64,000 nt of DNA from Halosegnis rubeus (lineage in GTDB: Archaea > Halobacteriota > Halobacteria > Halobacteriales > Haloarculaceae). Below the pieces are notes generated by a model, which ran no database searches, had not been told where the DNA came from, and was given only the letters and a program-made list of their open reading frames with translations. A program made the translations under genes and the position numbers. The DNA lies in assembly GCF_009184545.1 (NCBI RefSeq), contig NZ_QJOW01000001.1, positions 558,001 through 622,000 on the forward strand. The letters run 5' to 3'. This document shows positions 52,360 to 60,538 of the stretch, piece after piece. Position 1 is the stretch's first letter. Each line of letters opens with the position of its first letter.

Positions 52360-53937
52360 ATGAACGTCGCAGGCATGCTGTCGAATCGCGGGCGGAATCT
52401 CCTCCACGTCGCTGACACCGTCAATGAGGTCGACTTCTCCGTCGTCGTGAGCAACGACGCCGACGCGCCGGGGCTCGACGGTGCGAGCGAGCGCTCGATT
52501 CCGACCGAGGTCGTCGATCGCGGCGCGGACGAATCGCGAGAGGCCCACGAACGCCGGGTGCTCGACGCGCTCGACGGCTACGAGTTCGACTTGCTCCTCC
52601 TCGACGGCTATATGCGCGTGCTCACCGAGTCGTTTCTCGATTCGGTGCCGACGACGCTGAACGTCCACCCGAGTCTGCTCCCCTCCTTCGACGGCTTCGA
52701 CGCCCACGAGCAGGTGCTCGAGTCCGGCGTCCGGATGACCGGCTGTACGGTCCACGTCGTCGACGAGACGGTCGACGGCGGGCCAATCGTCACCCAAGAG
52801 CCGATACCGGTCTTCGAGGACGACGACGAAGCGAGCCTGAAACAACGCGTCCTCTACGAGGGTGAGTTCAAGGCGTATCCCCGCGTCGTCCGGTGGTTCG
52901 CGAACGACCGCGTCACCGTCGCGGACGGCGAGGTGACCGTCGAGGGCGACGACGGCGGCGAGTTCCCAGAACGCCGGGTCGTCGCCGAGGAGTTCGCCGC
53001 CGACCTGCGCTACGGCGAGAATCCACACCAGGACGCCGCCCTCTACGCCGACCGCGCCGTCGAGGAGGCGAACGTCGTCACCGCGCCCCAACTCAACGAG
53101 GGCGCAAAGGCCCTTTCGTACAACAACTACAACGACGCCGACGCCGCCCTTGGACTGGTCACGGAGTTCGACGAGCCGGCGGCCGCGGTCATCAAACACA
53201 CCAACCCGGCGGGGTGTGCGACGGCCGACACGCTCGCGGATGCGTACGCCGACGCGCTTGCGACCGACCCGATGAGCGCCTTCGGCGGTATCGTCGCGCT
53301 CAACCGCGAGTGTGACGCCGCCACCGCAGAGCAGGTCGTCGACTCGTTCAAGGAGGTCGTCGTCGCGCCCCGCTACACCGACGCCGCGCTCGACGTGCTC
53401 TGTGAGAAGGACAACCTCCGCGTGCTCGCCGTCGGCGACCTCGACCACGAGGACACCGGTCCGGCACTCACCGAGAAGCCACTCGTCGGTGGCCGTCTCG
53501 TGCAGGAGCGCGACACGTGGGCACCCGAGCGCGAGGACCTCGAGTTCGTCACCGAGCGCGAACCGACCGACGAGGAGGTCGAGACGGTGCTGTTCGCGTG
53601 GCGTGTGCTCAAACACGTCAAGTCGAACGGAATCCTGTTCGCCTCGGGCACCGAGACGGTCGGGGTCGGGATGGGCCAAGTCTCCCGCGTCGACGCGGTC
53701 CGACTCGCCGCGATGAAGGCCGACGAACACGCCGAGGGGAAGGGAAGCGACGGCGCGGTGATGGCGTCTGACGCCTTCTTCCCGTTCCCGGACGGTATCG
53801 AAGAGGCCGCCGAGGCGGGCATCGAGGCCGTCATCCAGCCCGGTGGGTCGGTCAACGACGAGGACGTCATTGAGGCCGCCGACGAGCACGGGATGGCGAT
53901 GGCGTTCACCGGGAACCGGACCTTCCGTCACCAGTAG
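52360..53937 (+). CDS. purH: PurN-PurH fusion: GAR-type formyltransferase plus AICAR formyltransferase
   Basis: A 525-residue fusion of two folate-dependent purine enzymes. Residues 1-185 are a PurN-like formyltransferase domain (LDGYMRVLTESFLD, NVHPSLLPSFDGFDAHEQ with its N-HPSLLP active-site motif, and TGCTVHVVDETVDGGPIV). From about residue 200 comes an AICAR transformylase domain (LRYGENPHQDAALYADRA, KHTNPAGCATADT, AFGGIVALNRECD). The IMP cyclohydrolase domain of bacterial PurH is absent, in line with haloarchaea using the separate PurO enzyme. Haloarchaea are known for this fusion. Confidence 0.93.
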   Translation: MNVAGMLSNRGRNLLHVADTVNEVDFSVVVSNDADAPGLDGASERSIPTEVVDRGADESREAHERRVLDALDGYEFDLLLLDGYMRVLTESFLDSVPTTLNVHPSLLPSFDGFDAHEQVLESGVRMTGCTVHVVDETVDGGPIVTQEPIPVFEDDDEASLKQRVLYEGEFKAYPRVVRWFANDRVTVADGEVTVEGDDGGEFPERRVVAEEFAADLRYGENPHQDAALYADRAVEEANVVTAPQLNEGAKALSYNNYNDADAALGLVTEFDEPAAAVIKHTNPAGCATADTLADAYADALATDPMSAFGGIVALNRECDAATAEQVVDSFKEVVVAPRYTDAALDVLCEKDNLRVLAVGDLDHEDTGPALTEKPLVGGRLVQERDTWAPEREDLEFVTEREPTDEEVETVLFAWRVLKHVKSNGILFASGTETVGVGMGQVSRVDAVRLAAMKADEHAEGKGSDGAVMASDAFFPFPDGIEEAAEAGIEAVIQPGGSVNDEDVIEAADEHGMAMAFTGNRTFRHQ

Positions 53938-53968
53938 CACTTTTTGCTGGCTCGTGCCTTCCGACAGT

Positions 53969-54289
53969 ATGGCTGTACTCGACGACCGACGGCTGTGGTG
54001 GCTCTCGGGGGGACTGGTGTTCGTCTTGCTCGCCGGCCTGAGCGTGACCGCCGTCGGTCTCCTCCGGCTCGTGGGCACATTCGCCGGCGACCCGACGCCC
54101 GGAATGGTGTTTTCCGTCGTCGTTCCGTATCTCGTCGGGCTGCTCGTGCTCGCCGTCGTCGGGATTGGAATGTTCGCGTGGCTGGTCCTGCTGCTCGCCC
54201 GCCACGCCAGCGACGAGTTCGAGTCCCGACGACTCCGGGAGGTGTCAGAGCGTGCCGCCGAGAGTGAGGTCGTGAAGCTGCTCCGGTGA
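53969..54289 (+). CDS. Small two-helix membrane protein
   Basis: A 106-residue protein with two membrane helices, GGLVFVLLAGLSVTAVGLL and YLVGLLVLAVVGIGMFAWLV, and a charged C-terminal cytosolic helix (DEFESRRLREVSERAAESEV). It starts 32 bp after purN-purH, past a T-run that may terminate the latter. I do not recognise the family and see no motif. Confidence 0.66.
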   Translation: MAVLDDRRLWWLSGGLVFVLLAGLSVTAVGLLRLVGTFAGDPTPGMVFSVVVPYLVGLLVLAVVGIGMFAWLVLLLARHASDEFESRRLREVSERAAESEVVKLLR

Positions 54290-54897
54290 GGCTGGGTCTG
54301 GCTTTGGATACTGTCTCTGGTCTCTTCTTCTGGGGTGCTTGGATGGCCTGAGTGTGTCCGGCCGTGTCGCGGTCTTGCCGGCGGTTGCACCGCCGGCTGC
54401 CCGGGAGAGCGTCGCTCGTTCCCGATAGCGGCCACGGACCCGACCGAGTGAACGCGACACACCAGCCACTTTCAGCCCCCCGAACCACCCACGAGCCTCC
54501 CCAGCCGACTCATTCGTTTCACTCACTCGTCCACTGTCAGAGCAAGCGCTGACAAACCGTCGCTCGGTGCCCTCGCGACGACCTCGCGCTGACTCGCGCG
54601 CACAGGGCGCGCTCGGACCACGCCACCGCCTCGAGTCACTCGATTAAGCAACCGGGGCGGTGGCCTGACGCACCGCTCGCCGTGCGAGCGTGTGCGTCGT
54701 GGGGAACGGTTGGTGCGGTGCGGTTTCCCCGAGGCCAAGCAATCGGAGTGGTCGCGGTACTGTCAGAATCGAAGTCATCAGCGCGGTACTGTCGAAACCG
54801 AAGCCAAACACGTACAGTCCCACTGTCACACGAAAATAATCCAGACACAGATGCCCGTCTCCGACACGCCTAAACACGCGCCCGAACGACCACGAGT
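54290..54897. other. 608-bp structured non-coding region upstream of folCP
   Basis: No credible coding frame is seen. It holds three strong hairpins: GCCGGCGG-TTGCA-CCGCCGGC (54377-54397), GCGCGC-ACAGG-GCGCGC (54595-54611) and a 12-bp stem with one bulge, ACGCACCGCTCG with CGAGCGTGTGCGT, at 54668-54697. Two imperfect direct repeats of 29 bp starting CGCGGTACTGTC (54753 and 54782) and a palindrome ACAGT-CCC-ACTGT (54814-54826) lie close before folCP. It resembles interspersed haloarchaeal intergenic elements, from memory only. Confidence 0.6.
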
Positions 54898-57297
54898 ATG
54901 CAGTATCACGAGGCGGCGACGTGGCTGTTCGACCTCCGGCGACACTCCCCCCGCACGGGCGTCGAACACACGCGTCACCTCCTCGATTCGCTCGACTCGC
55001 CCGACGAGAGCTACGTCGTCGTCCAGATCGCCGGCTCGAACGGCAAAGGCTCGACCGCCGCACTGCTCGACCGCGTCCTCCGCGAGGCCGGTCTCGACGT
55101 GGGGCTGTACACCTCACCGCACCTCTCGGACGTGCGCGAACGCGTACAGGTCAACGGCCGGAAGATGCCGAAACGCGCGCTCGCCGAGTACGTCGAAACG
55201 GCGAAATCGTACGTTACCGACCGCGGGGCCGCCGGAGAGTCGCCGACCTTCTTCGAGACCGTCACGGGAATGGCGCTGTGGGAGTTCGACAGACAGGAAG
55301 TCGACGTAGCAATCCTCGAAGTCGGTATCGGCGGGCAACACGACGCCACCTCCGCGACGACTCCGGTCGCCAGCGCAGTCGCGAGCGTCACGCTGGAACA
55401 CGCCGACCTGCTCGGCGACACCGAGGCAGAAATCGCACGGGACAAGGCCCACGTCGCGACTGACCGGCCCCTCGTCACCGCGACCACGGGCGAGGCGCTC
55501 GACGCGGTTCGCGACCACACCGACGGCAACGTCCACACCGTCGGCGCGGCGGGAAGCGACGTGACCACGCGTTATGAGGGCCGCGTCGGTATCGAAGGGA
55601 AAGTCTCACTCGCCGGTCCCGACTGGACGGTCGAGACGCGACTCGCGATGCTCGGCGCACACCAAGCAAAGAACGCCGGCGTCGCGGCCGCCCTCGCCCG
55701 ACAGGTCGGTGAGGAACTCGACGTCCCCGTGACGACCGACGACCTCGCGCGCGGACTCCGGAGCGCCCACTGGCCCGGCCGATTCGAGCTGATGGGCCGA
55801 GAGCCGTTGGTCGTGCTCGACGGCGCACACAACCCCGGTAGCTGCGAGACGCTCACCGACACGCTCGGGGCGTTCGACTACGACGACTGTCACCTCGTCG
55901 TCGGCGCGATGAGCGACAAGGACCACGCCGGCATGGCAGCTGCCCTCCCTACTGGTGACGAAATCTACACCTGTCGTCCCGACTTCACGCGAGCCGAACG
56001 CCCGGAGGTGTTGGCGGAGTCGTTCCCGGACGCGACGCCGTTCGACACCGTCGGCGCGGCCGTCGACACCGCCCTCGACGCTGCTGATTCGTCGGATGCG
56101 GTCGTGGTCTGTGGCTCGCTGTTCGTCGTCGCCGAGGCCAGAGAGCGCTGGACCGCGACACCGACGCCGAAGCAAGTTCGCGACGCCGACGACGCCCGCA
56201 CGGCCCTCGACGGGGCGGACGTACCAGCGTCCGACCAGCACCCGGACGAGATAGTCCGCGAGACGCGGACACTGACCGTTCGCCCGGCGCAGGCGCGGCG
56301 ACTCGACACCGCGATGGCAGCCGTCGGCGGAAGCTGTTCGGTGTCGGGACTCGACGCGCAGCCCCGCGAACCGGTCTCGGTCGTCCTGTCCGGCACGACC
56401 GCGGAGTTCGAGACGCTCGATGCGCGACTCCGCGCCGACGACCCCGTGCTCGCCAACCGCGTCGCCGTCGCCGACCCCGAGACCGACGCCGACTACCCGT
56501 GGACCGACCGTACCGCAGTCATGGGAATTCTGAACGTCACGCCCGACTCCTTCCACGACGGCGGCGAGTACGACGCCGTCGACGCTGCGGTCGAGCGCGC
56601 CGAGGAAATCGTTGCCGAGGGTGCAGACATCGTCGACATCGGCGGGGAGTCGACGCGTCCGGGCGCAGAGCCGGTCCCCGTCGACGAGGAGATCGACCGG
56701 CTCGTCCCGGTCGTCGAGCGCATCGGCGACCTCGACGCGCTCATTTCCGTCGACACCCGACGCGCCGAGACCGCACGCGCGGCCCTCGATGCCGGCGCTG
56801 ACATCATCAACGACGTGTCCGGGCTTGCCGACCCGGGGATGCGCTTTGTCGCCGCCGAGTACGACGTACCGGTCGTCGTGATGCACTCCATCAACGCCCC
56901 CGTCGACCCCGACGTGACGGTCGAGTACGACGACGTGGTGAGTGACACGATTGCCCAGCTCCGCGAGCGCATCCTGCTCGCCGAGCGGGCCGGTCTTTCA
57001 CGTGACCAGATCATCGTCGACCCCGGTATCGGCTTCGGGAAGTCGGCAACCGAGAGCTTCGAGCTGTTAGACCGGACGGGTGAGTTCGCCGCGCTCGGCT
57101 GCCCGGTCTTGGTGGGTCACTCACACAAATCGCTGTTCGCGCGTGTCGAGCGAGAGACCGGCGACCGGTACGAGGCGACCGTCGCCGGCAGCGCTATCGC
57201 CGCCGACCGCGGGGCCGACATCGTGCGCGTCCACGATGTGGCGGGGAACGTCGCCGCCGTCCGCGTCGCGGAAGAGACCCGCACTCAGGGCTCGTGA
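54898..57297 (+). CDS. folCP: Bifunctional folylpolyglutamate synthase / dihydropteroate synthase
   Basis: A 799-residue fusion. Residues 1-430 are FolC: the P-loop QIAGSNGKGSTAALL, then TSPHLSDVRERVQVNG, EVGIGGQHDATSATTP and DGAHNPGSCE. From about 541 to 790 is FolP, dihydropteroate synthase: MGILNVTPDSFHDGGEYD, DIGGESTRPGAEPVPVDEE, DTRRAETA and LVGHSHKSLFARV. The linker (about 430-540) includes an extra region with SGTTAEFETLDAR. Known from Haloferax/Haloarcula as the route to folate in these archaea. It should supply the folate used by PurN-PurH and PanB in the window. Confidence 0.95.
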   Translation: MQYHEAATWLFDLRRHSPRTGVEHTRHLLDSLDSPDESYVVVQIAGSNGKGSTAALLDRVLREAGLDVGLYTSPHLSDVRERVQVNGRKMPKRALAEYVETAKSYVTDRGAAGESPTFFETVTGMALWEFDRQEVDVAILEVGIGGQHDATSATTPVASAVASVTLEHADLLGDTEAEIARDKAHVATDRPLVTATTGEALDAVRDHTDGNVHTVGAAGSDVTTRYEGRVGIEGKVSLAGPDWTVETRLAMLGAHQAKNAGVAAALARQVGEELDVPVTTDDLARGLRSAHWPGRFELMGREPLVVLDGAHNPGSCETLTDTLGAFDYDDCHLVVGAMSDKDHAGMAAALPTGDEIYTCRPDFTRAERPEVLAESFPDATPFDTVGAAVDTALDAADSSDAVVVCGSLFVVAEARERWTATPTPKQVRDADDARTALDGADVPASDQHPDEIVRETRTLTVRPAQARRLDTAMAAVGGSCSVSGLDAQPREPVSVVLSGTTAEFETLDARLRADDPVLANRVAVADPETDADYPWTDRTAVMGILNVTPDSFHDGGEYDAVDAAVERAEEIVAEGADIVDIGGESTRPGAEPVPVDEEIDRLVPVVERIGDLDALISVDTRRAETARAALDAGADIINDVSGLADPGMRFVAAEYDVPVVVMHSINAPVDPDVTVEYDDVVSDTIAQLRERILLAERAGLSRDQIIVDPGIGFGKSATESFELLDRTGEFAALGCPVLVGHSHKSLFARVERETGDRYEATVAGSAIAADRGADIVRVHDVAGNVAAVRVAEETRTQGS

Positions 57298-57584
57298 ATC
57301 GTCCACTCGTCGGTCGCGACCGCTGATTCGAGCGGGCTGTCTTCCTCCGCTGCCATGTTCGTGAGTCCGATCTGAACGGCGCGCCGAGGTGCGAACACGC
57401 GGTTCGTGAGCTCTGCGGTCGTGACGTGGACCGTCCCGCCGCCCTCTTCTTTGAGGACGCGCGCGAGTTCCTGCTGGAGCGCACTACAGGTGTCGAGATA
57501 GCTGTCGCGGGCGGTCGCCGGGTCCTCGGTGTCGAACGCGTCCATCAGCGTCTCGGGGTCGAGTTCGGGCGGAATAGCTCCCAT
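57285..57584 (-). CDS. Small uncharacterised protein convergent with folCP
   Basis: A 99-residue acidic, mostly helical protein, MGAIPPELDPETLMDAFDTE, with a strand-containing middle (GGTVHVTTAELTNRVFAPRRAVQ) and no metal or membrane motif. It overlaps the folCP 3' end by 13 bp on the opposite strand. I do not recognise the family. Confidence 0.66.
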   Translation of the reverse strand: MGAIPPELDPETLMDAFDTEDPATARDSYLDTCSALQQELARVLKEEGGGTVHVTTAELTNRVFAPRRAVQIGLTNMAAEEDSPLESAVATDEWTIHEP

Positions 57585-57614
57585 ACGCGTCCGTCGACCC
57601 CCGCGGAGAAAAGC

Positions 57615-58862
57615 CTAGACGCCCAGCAGGTAGCCGCGGAGCCACACCTGCCAGTAGAGTCGCGGAATCGCCTCCACGTCGGCCAGCCAACTCACGCGCG
57701 ACTCGACGGCCGGAAACTTCGCGCCGTCGTAGTCGTACCCTGCGAGGATGGCTTTCCCCTCCTCGGTGAGCAGCGGACAGGCCGCGAAGCCGTCGTAGCG
57801 GGACTCGTACGCCCGCCCCGTCACGTCGGCGGTGAGGTTGTCGGCGAGCGCGGCGGCCTGCTTGCGCGCGGCGGCGGCCGTCTTCGAGGTTGGCGCGTCG
57901 GTGCAGTCGCCAAGCGCGTACACCCGGTCGGCCGTGCGGTGGCGCATCGTCTCGGGGTCGACGGCCACGTACCCCTCGTCGCTCGCCGCAGTCAGGGGTG
58001 ACTCGTCGGTCAGCACGGCCGGACACCGCTGTGGCGAGACGGGGAGATAGAGGTCGTACTCGATGGTTTGACCGTCCTCGCTTTCGACCCGCTGGTCGGC
58101 GACTCCGTCGACGACGAAGCCCCCCTCGTACGTGACACCACGAGTATCGAACACGTCGGCGAGTTCCTCATCGTAGCGTGCCTTCTTGCCGGTCCCGAAG
58201 ACGTGGTCGTCGGGGCCGGCGAGCGTCACCGCACACGGAACGTCGTGGGCCGTGAGATAATCCTCGGCGAGCAGGGCGGCCTTCGCCGGCGCACCGCTAC
58301 AGGAAACGCTTCCCTCGGGTTCGGTAACGACGACCCGGAGCGGGCGCTCCGCGGTCGGTGTCGGGAGCGACGGCTCGGCTCCCGTGGTCGCTACGCCGCC
58401 GTCGGCCGCTACCGGAGTCTCCGCGTCGGTTCCATCCGTGCCGCCGACCAACCGACTCAGCGTCTCCTCGAGTGCGCGTGCGCCTTCGGGCCGGTAGAAC
58501 GGGTAGACGTGCGGCTCACCCGCCCACGGGCCGGCGACGGTCTCGTGGCCAAGTGCGACGACGAGCCGGTCGTACTCGACGCTCCCGTCGCCCGTCGCGA
58601 CCATCCGTTCGCCGGGGTCGATACCCGTCACGGTCGCCTCGCGAAACCGCACGTCGGCACGCAGATAGTCGCGCACGTCCCGTGTGTGCGCGTCGATGTC
58701 GGCGTGACCGAACGGGTGGAGATAGAAGGCCGGCTGGTAGCGGTGGGTCGGCGTCCGGTCGAGGACGACTACCTCGGCCAGCCCGCCGAGTTCGCGGTCG
58801 AGCCGGTTCGCGACCATCGTCCCGCCGGCTCCGGCTCCAAGGACGAGGACACGCTCTGTCAT
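57615..58862 (-). CDS. Sulfide:quinone oxidoreductase-like flavoprotein
   Basis: A 415-residue FAD-dependent NADH-dehydrogenase-II/SQR superfamily protein. The FAD loop is GAGAGGTMVANRLD at residues 8-21; a CSGAPAK segment and QRCPAVL provide the two candidate redox cysteines of SQR; and VYALGDCTDAPTSKTAAAARKQ closes the flavin site. An acidic, Thr/Ala-rich insert (from GGTDGTDAETP to about SLPTPTA) is unusual and sits before the second Rossmann strand. It should pass electrons from sulfide or a related thiol to quinone at the membrane. ATG at 58862. Confidence 0.8.
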   Translation of the reverse strand: MTERVLVLGAGAGGTMVANRLDRELGGLAEVVVLDRTPTHRYQPAFYLHPFGHADIDAHTRDVRDYLRADVRFREATVTGIDPGERMVATGDGSVEYDRLVVALGHETVAGPWAGEPHVYPFYRPEGARALEETLSRLVGGTDGTDAETPVAADGGVATTGAEPSLPTPTAERPLRVVVTEPEGSVSCSGAPAKAALLAEDYLTAHDVPCAVTLAGPDDHVFGTGKKARYDEELADVFDTRGVTYEGGFVVDGVADQRVESEDGQTIEYDLYLPVSPQRCPAVLTDESPLTAASDEGYVAVDPETMRHRTADRVYALGDCTDAPTSKTAAAARKQAAALADNLTADVTGRAYESRYDGFAACPLLTEEGKAILAGYDYDGAKFPAVESRVSWLADVEAIPRLYWQVWLRGYLLGV

Positions 58863-58942
58863 GTGAAAGGTTAGGCGTCTCTCGCCGGAAAAGGTGGTGG
58901 CGAACGCGTGCGGCCACCGGTTTTCATGCCCGCGCCGAGCGA

Positions 58943-59401
58943 ATGACGGGTATGCTCTCGCGAGCCGACGCCACGGCGCGACTGAAGCAGGCAAAACACG
59001 AACAGGACCTCGATTTCGTCGACCTCACCGACGCAATCGACCGCGACGAGGTGTGGACGGCCTCGCTCGTCTTCGGCGACGTGAGCGCGAGCGAGGCGGA
59101 AGCACGCGCCCTGTGTACCCGACTCGACATAGAGGACGAAGCGGTCGTCGCTGCACTCCAGCGTGAACCGTACAAGGGTGACGAGGAAGCGACCATCCCC
59201 TCGGACCCGATGTTGTACCGGCTCTACGAGATTCCGCAGGTGTACGGCGACGCCATCAAGGCCTGCGTCCACGAGGAGTTCGGTGACGGCATCATGTCGG
59301 CCATCGACTTCGAGTGTCACGTCGACAGGGTCGACCACAACGACGGCGACCGGGTTCGAATCACCTACGAGGGGAAGTTTCTCCCGTACAAGAAGTGGTG
59401 A
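58943..59401 (+). CDS. cynS: Cyanate hydratase (cyanase)
   Basis: Breaks cyanate with bicarbonate to ammonia and carbon dioxide, detoxifying cyanate and releasing nitrogen. The 152-residue protein has the catalytic Arg93, Glu96 and Ser119 (LYRLYE, IMSAIDF), at the same mutual spacing as Arg96, Glu99 and Ser122 of the E. coli enzyme, and the signature VYGDAIKACVHEEFGDGI and GKFLPYK. The N-terminal helical domain is present but diverged. Either ATG at 58943 or 58952 could start it. It is divergent from the SQR-like gene, with only about 80 bp between. Confidence 0.94.
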   Translation: MTGMLSRADATARLKQAKHEQDLDFVDLTDAIDRDEVWTASLVFGDVSASEAEARALCTRLDIEDEAVVAALQREPYKGDEEATIPSDPMLYRLYEIPQVYGDAIKACVHEEFGDGIMSAIDFECHVDRVDHNDGDRVRITYEGKFLPYKKW

Positions 59402-60454
59402 TTACTGACCCGCGCCGAGGTCGCGATACAGCGCGAGCAGGGACTCGAGCACCCGCTCGCGGTCGAACTCGCGGAAGTCGTCGTCGATGGTTCGGTGGTC
59501 GAGGTCGCGAGAGTCCTGAATCGCGCCGGCGATCTCCTCGGAGGTCGTGACCCGGAAGCCGCGGGGTCGCCGCTCCACGAGTTCGTGGGCCGCCGAGTCG
59601 CTTTGATACTCTACGACGCCGGTACAGCCACACGCGAGCGCCCACATGAGTTCCGTGGCGAACGACTCCCGGCGAGCCGTGTGGACGAAGGTGTGAGCGT
59701 TCCGGTAGTGGGCGATACGCTCCTCGCGCGGAACGTCGCCGACGAACTCGACGCGGTCGCCGATTCGGAGGTCGGCGGCCGCCTGCTCGAACTCCCCGCG
59801 TGCCGGCCCGTCGCCGATGACGGTCGCGGACCAGTCTTCCCGTCTGAGTTCGGCCAAGCCGAGAAACAGCGACTCCAGATTCGCGTCCGAATCGAGCCGC
59901 CGCCCCGCGACGATGTGTTCCTCGCCGGCCGGCTCGACTGCCTCGATTGCCTCGAACTCTAAGAACTCGCGGAGCACCGTGAGATGCTCGCCCGCGATAC
60001 CATCCTCGCGAAGGCCGGACTCGACGTAGTCGGAGGGGACGACGGTGTGGCTCGGTGCGCGTCGGGCCGGGCCGAGCAACCGGGAGTCGAACTGCTCGTC
60101 GCCGTACCAGTCACAGACGAGTGGGGCGCGCGAGAGCGTCGCCCCGACGCGAGCCGAAAGTAACAGCTCCGGCGGCGCAGGCGCGGCGTGAATCACGTCC
60201 GGACGGAACCGCGCCAACTGGACCGGGAGGCGGACGACCGAGGAGGGGAGGTCTGGCGCGATGTCGATACGGCGGTATCTGAGGTCGTCGTCCACGCGCC
60301 ACGGACCGGCGTCGGGACCGTACCACCACTGAGTACAGAAGACGGTCACGTCGTGCCCGCGCCGGGAGAGCGCCCGCGCCAGCGCCTCCGTACGTTTGAG
60401 GCCGGCCCTAGCTGTCCGGTGTGTGGTCTCGAAGGCGACGACGGCAATCCGCAT
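59402..60454 (-). CDS. Glycosyltransferase, GT-B fold, family 4
   Basis: A 350-residue GT4-type retaining glycosyltransferase. The N-terminal Rossmann half (VVAFETTHRTARAGLKRTEA, with the Gly loop before it), then RFRPDVIHAAPAPPELLLS, and the C-terminal half with the nucleotide-sugar site around VEFVGDVPREERIAHYRNAH, and the family's E-x7-E-like TARRESFATELMWALACG. Acceptor and sugar are unknown; surface glycan or glycolipid synthesis is likely. It converges with the cyanase gene at one base. Confidence 0.87.
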   Translation of the reverse strand: MRIAVVAFETTHRTARAGLKRTEALARALSRRGHDVTVFCTQWWYGPDAGPWRVDDDLRYRRIDIAPDLPSSVVRLPVQLARFRPDVIHAAPAPPELLLSARVGATLSRAPLVCDWYGDEQFDSRLLGPARRAPSHTVVPSDYVESGLREDGIAGEHLTVLREFLEFEAIEAVEPAGEEHIVAGRRLDSDANLESLFLGLAELRREDWSATVIGDGPARGEFEQAAADLRIGDRVEFVGDVPREERIAHYRNAHTFVHTARRESFATELMWALACGCTGVVEYQSDSAAHELVERRPRGFRVTTSEEIAGAIQDSRDLDHRTIDDDFREFDRERVLESLLALYRDLGAGQ

Positions 60455-60508
60455 TACCTCTGGTTCCCGCCGGCGGGGATAAAAAACCTCTCGGCCCGAC
60501 GCGGCGGA

Positions 60509-60516
60509 TTTTTATC
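60509..60516 (+). promoter_or_regulatory. TATA box of the xpb-bax1 operon
   Basis: TTTTTATC about 26 bp before the ATG at 60539, consistent with a leaderless transcript. Confidence 0.6.
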
Positions 60517-60538
60517 TGCAAGCGTCGACCTTCCGACG

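Noticed and set aside
54290-54897. RNase P RNA or 7S RNA in the structured spacer
   Set aside because: No conserved core sequences of either RNA could be found; hairpins alone are not enough.
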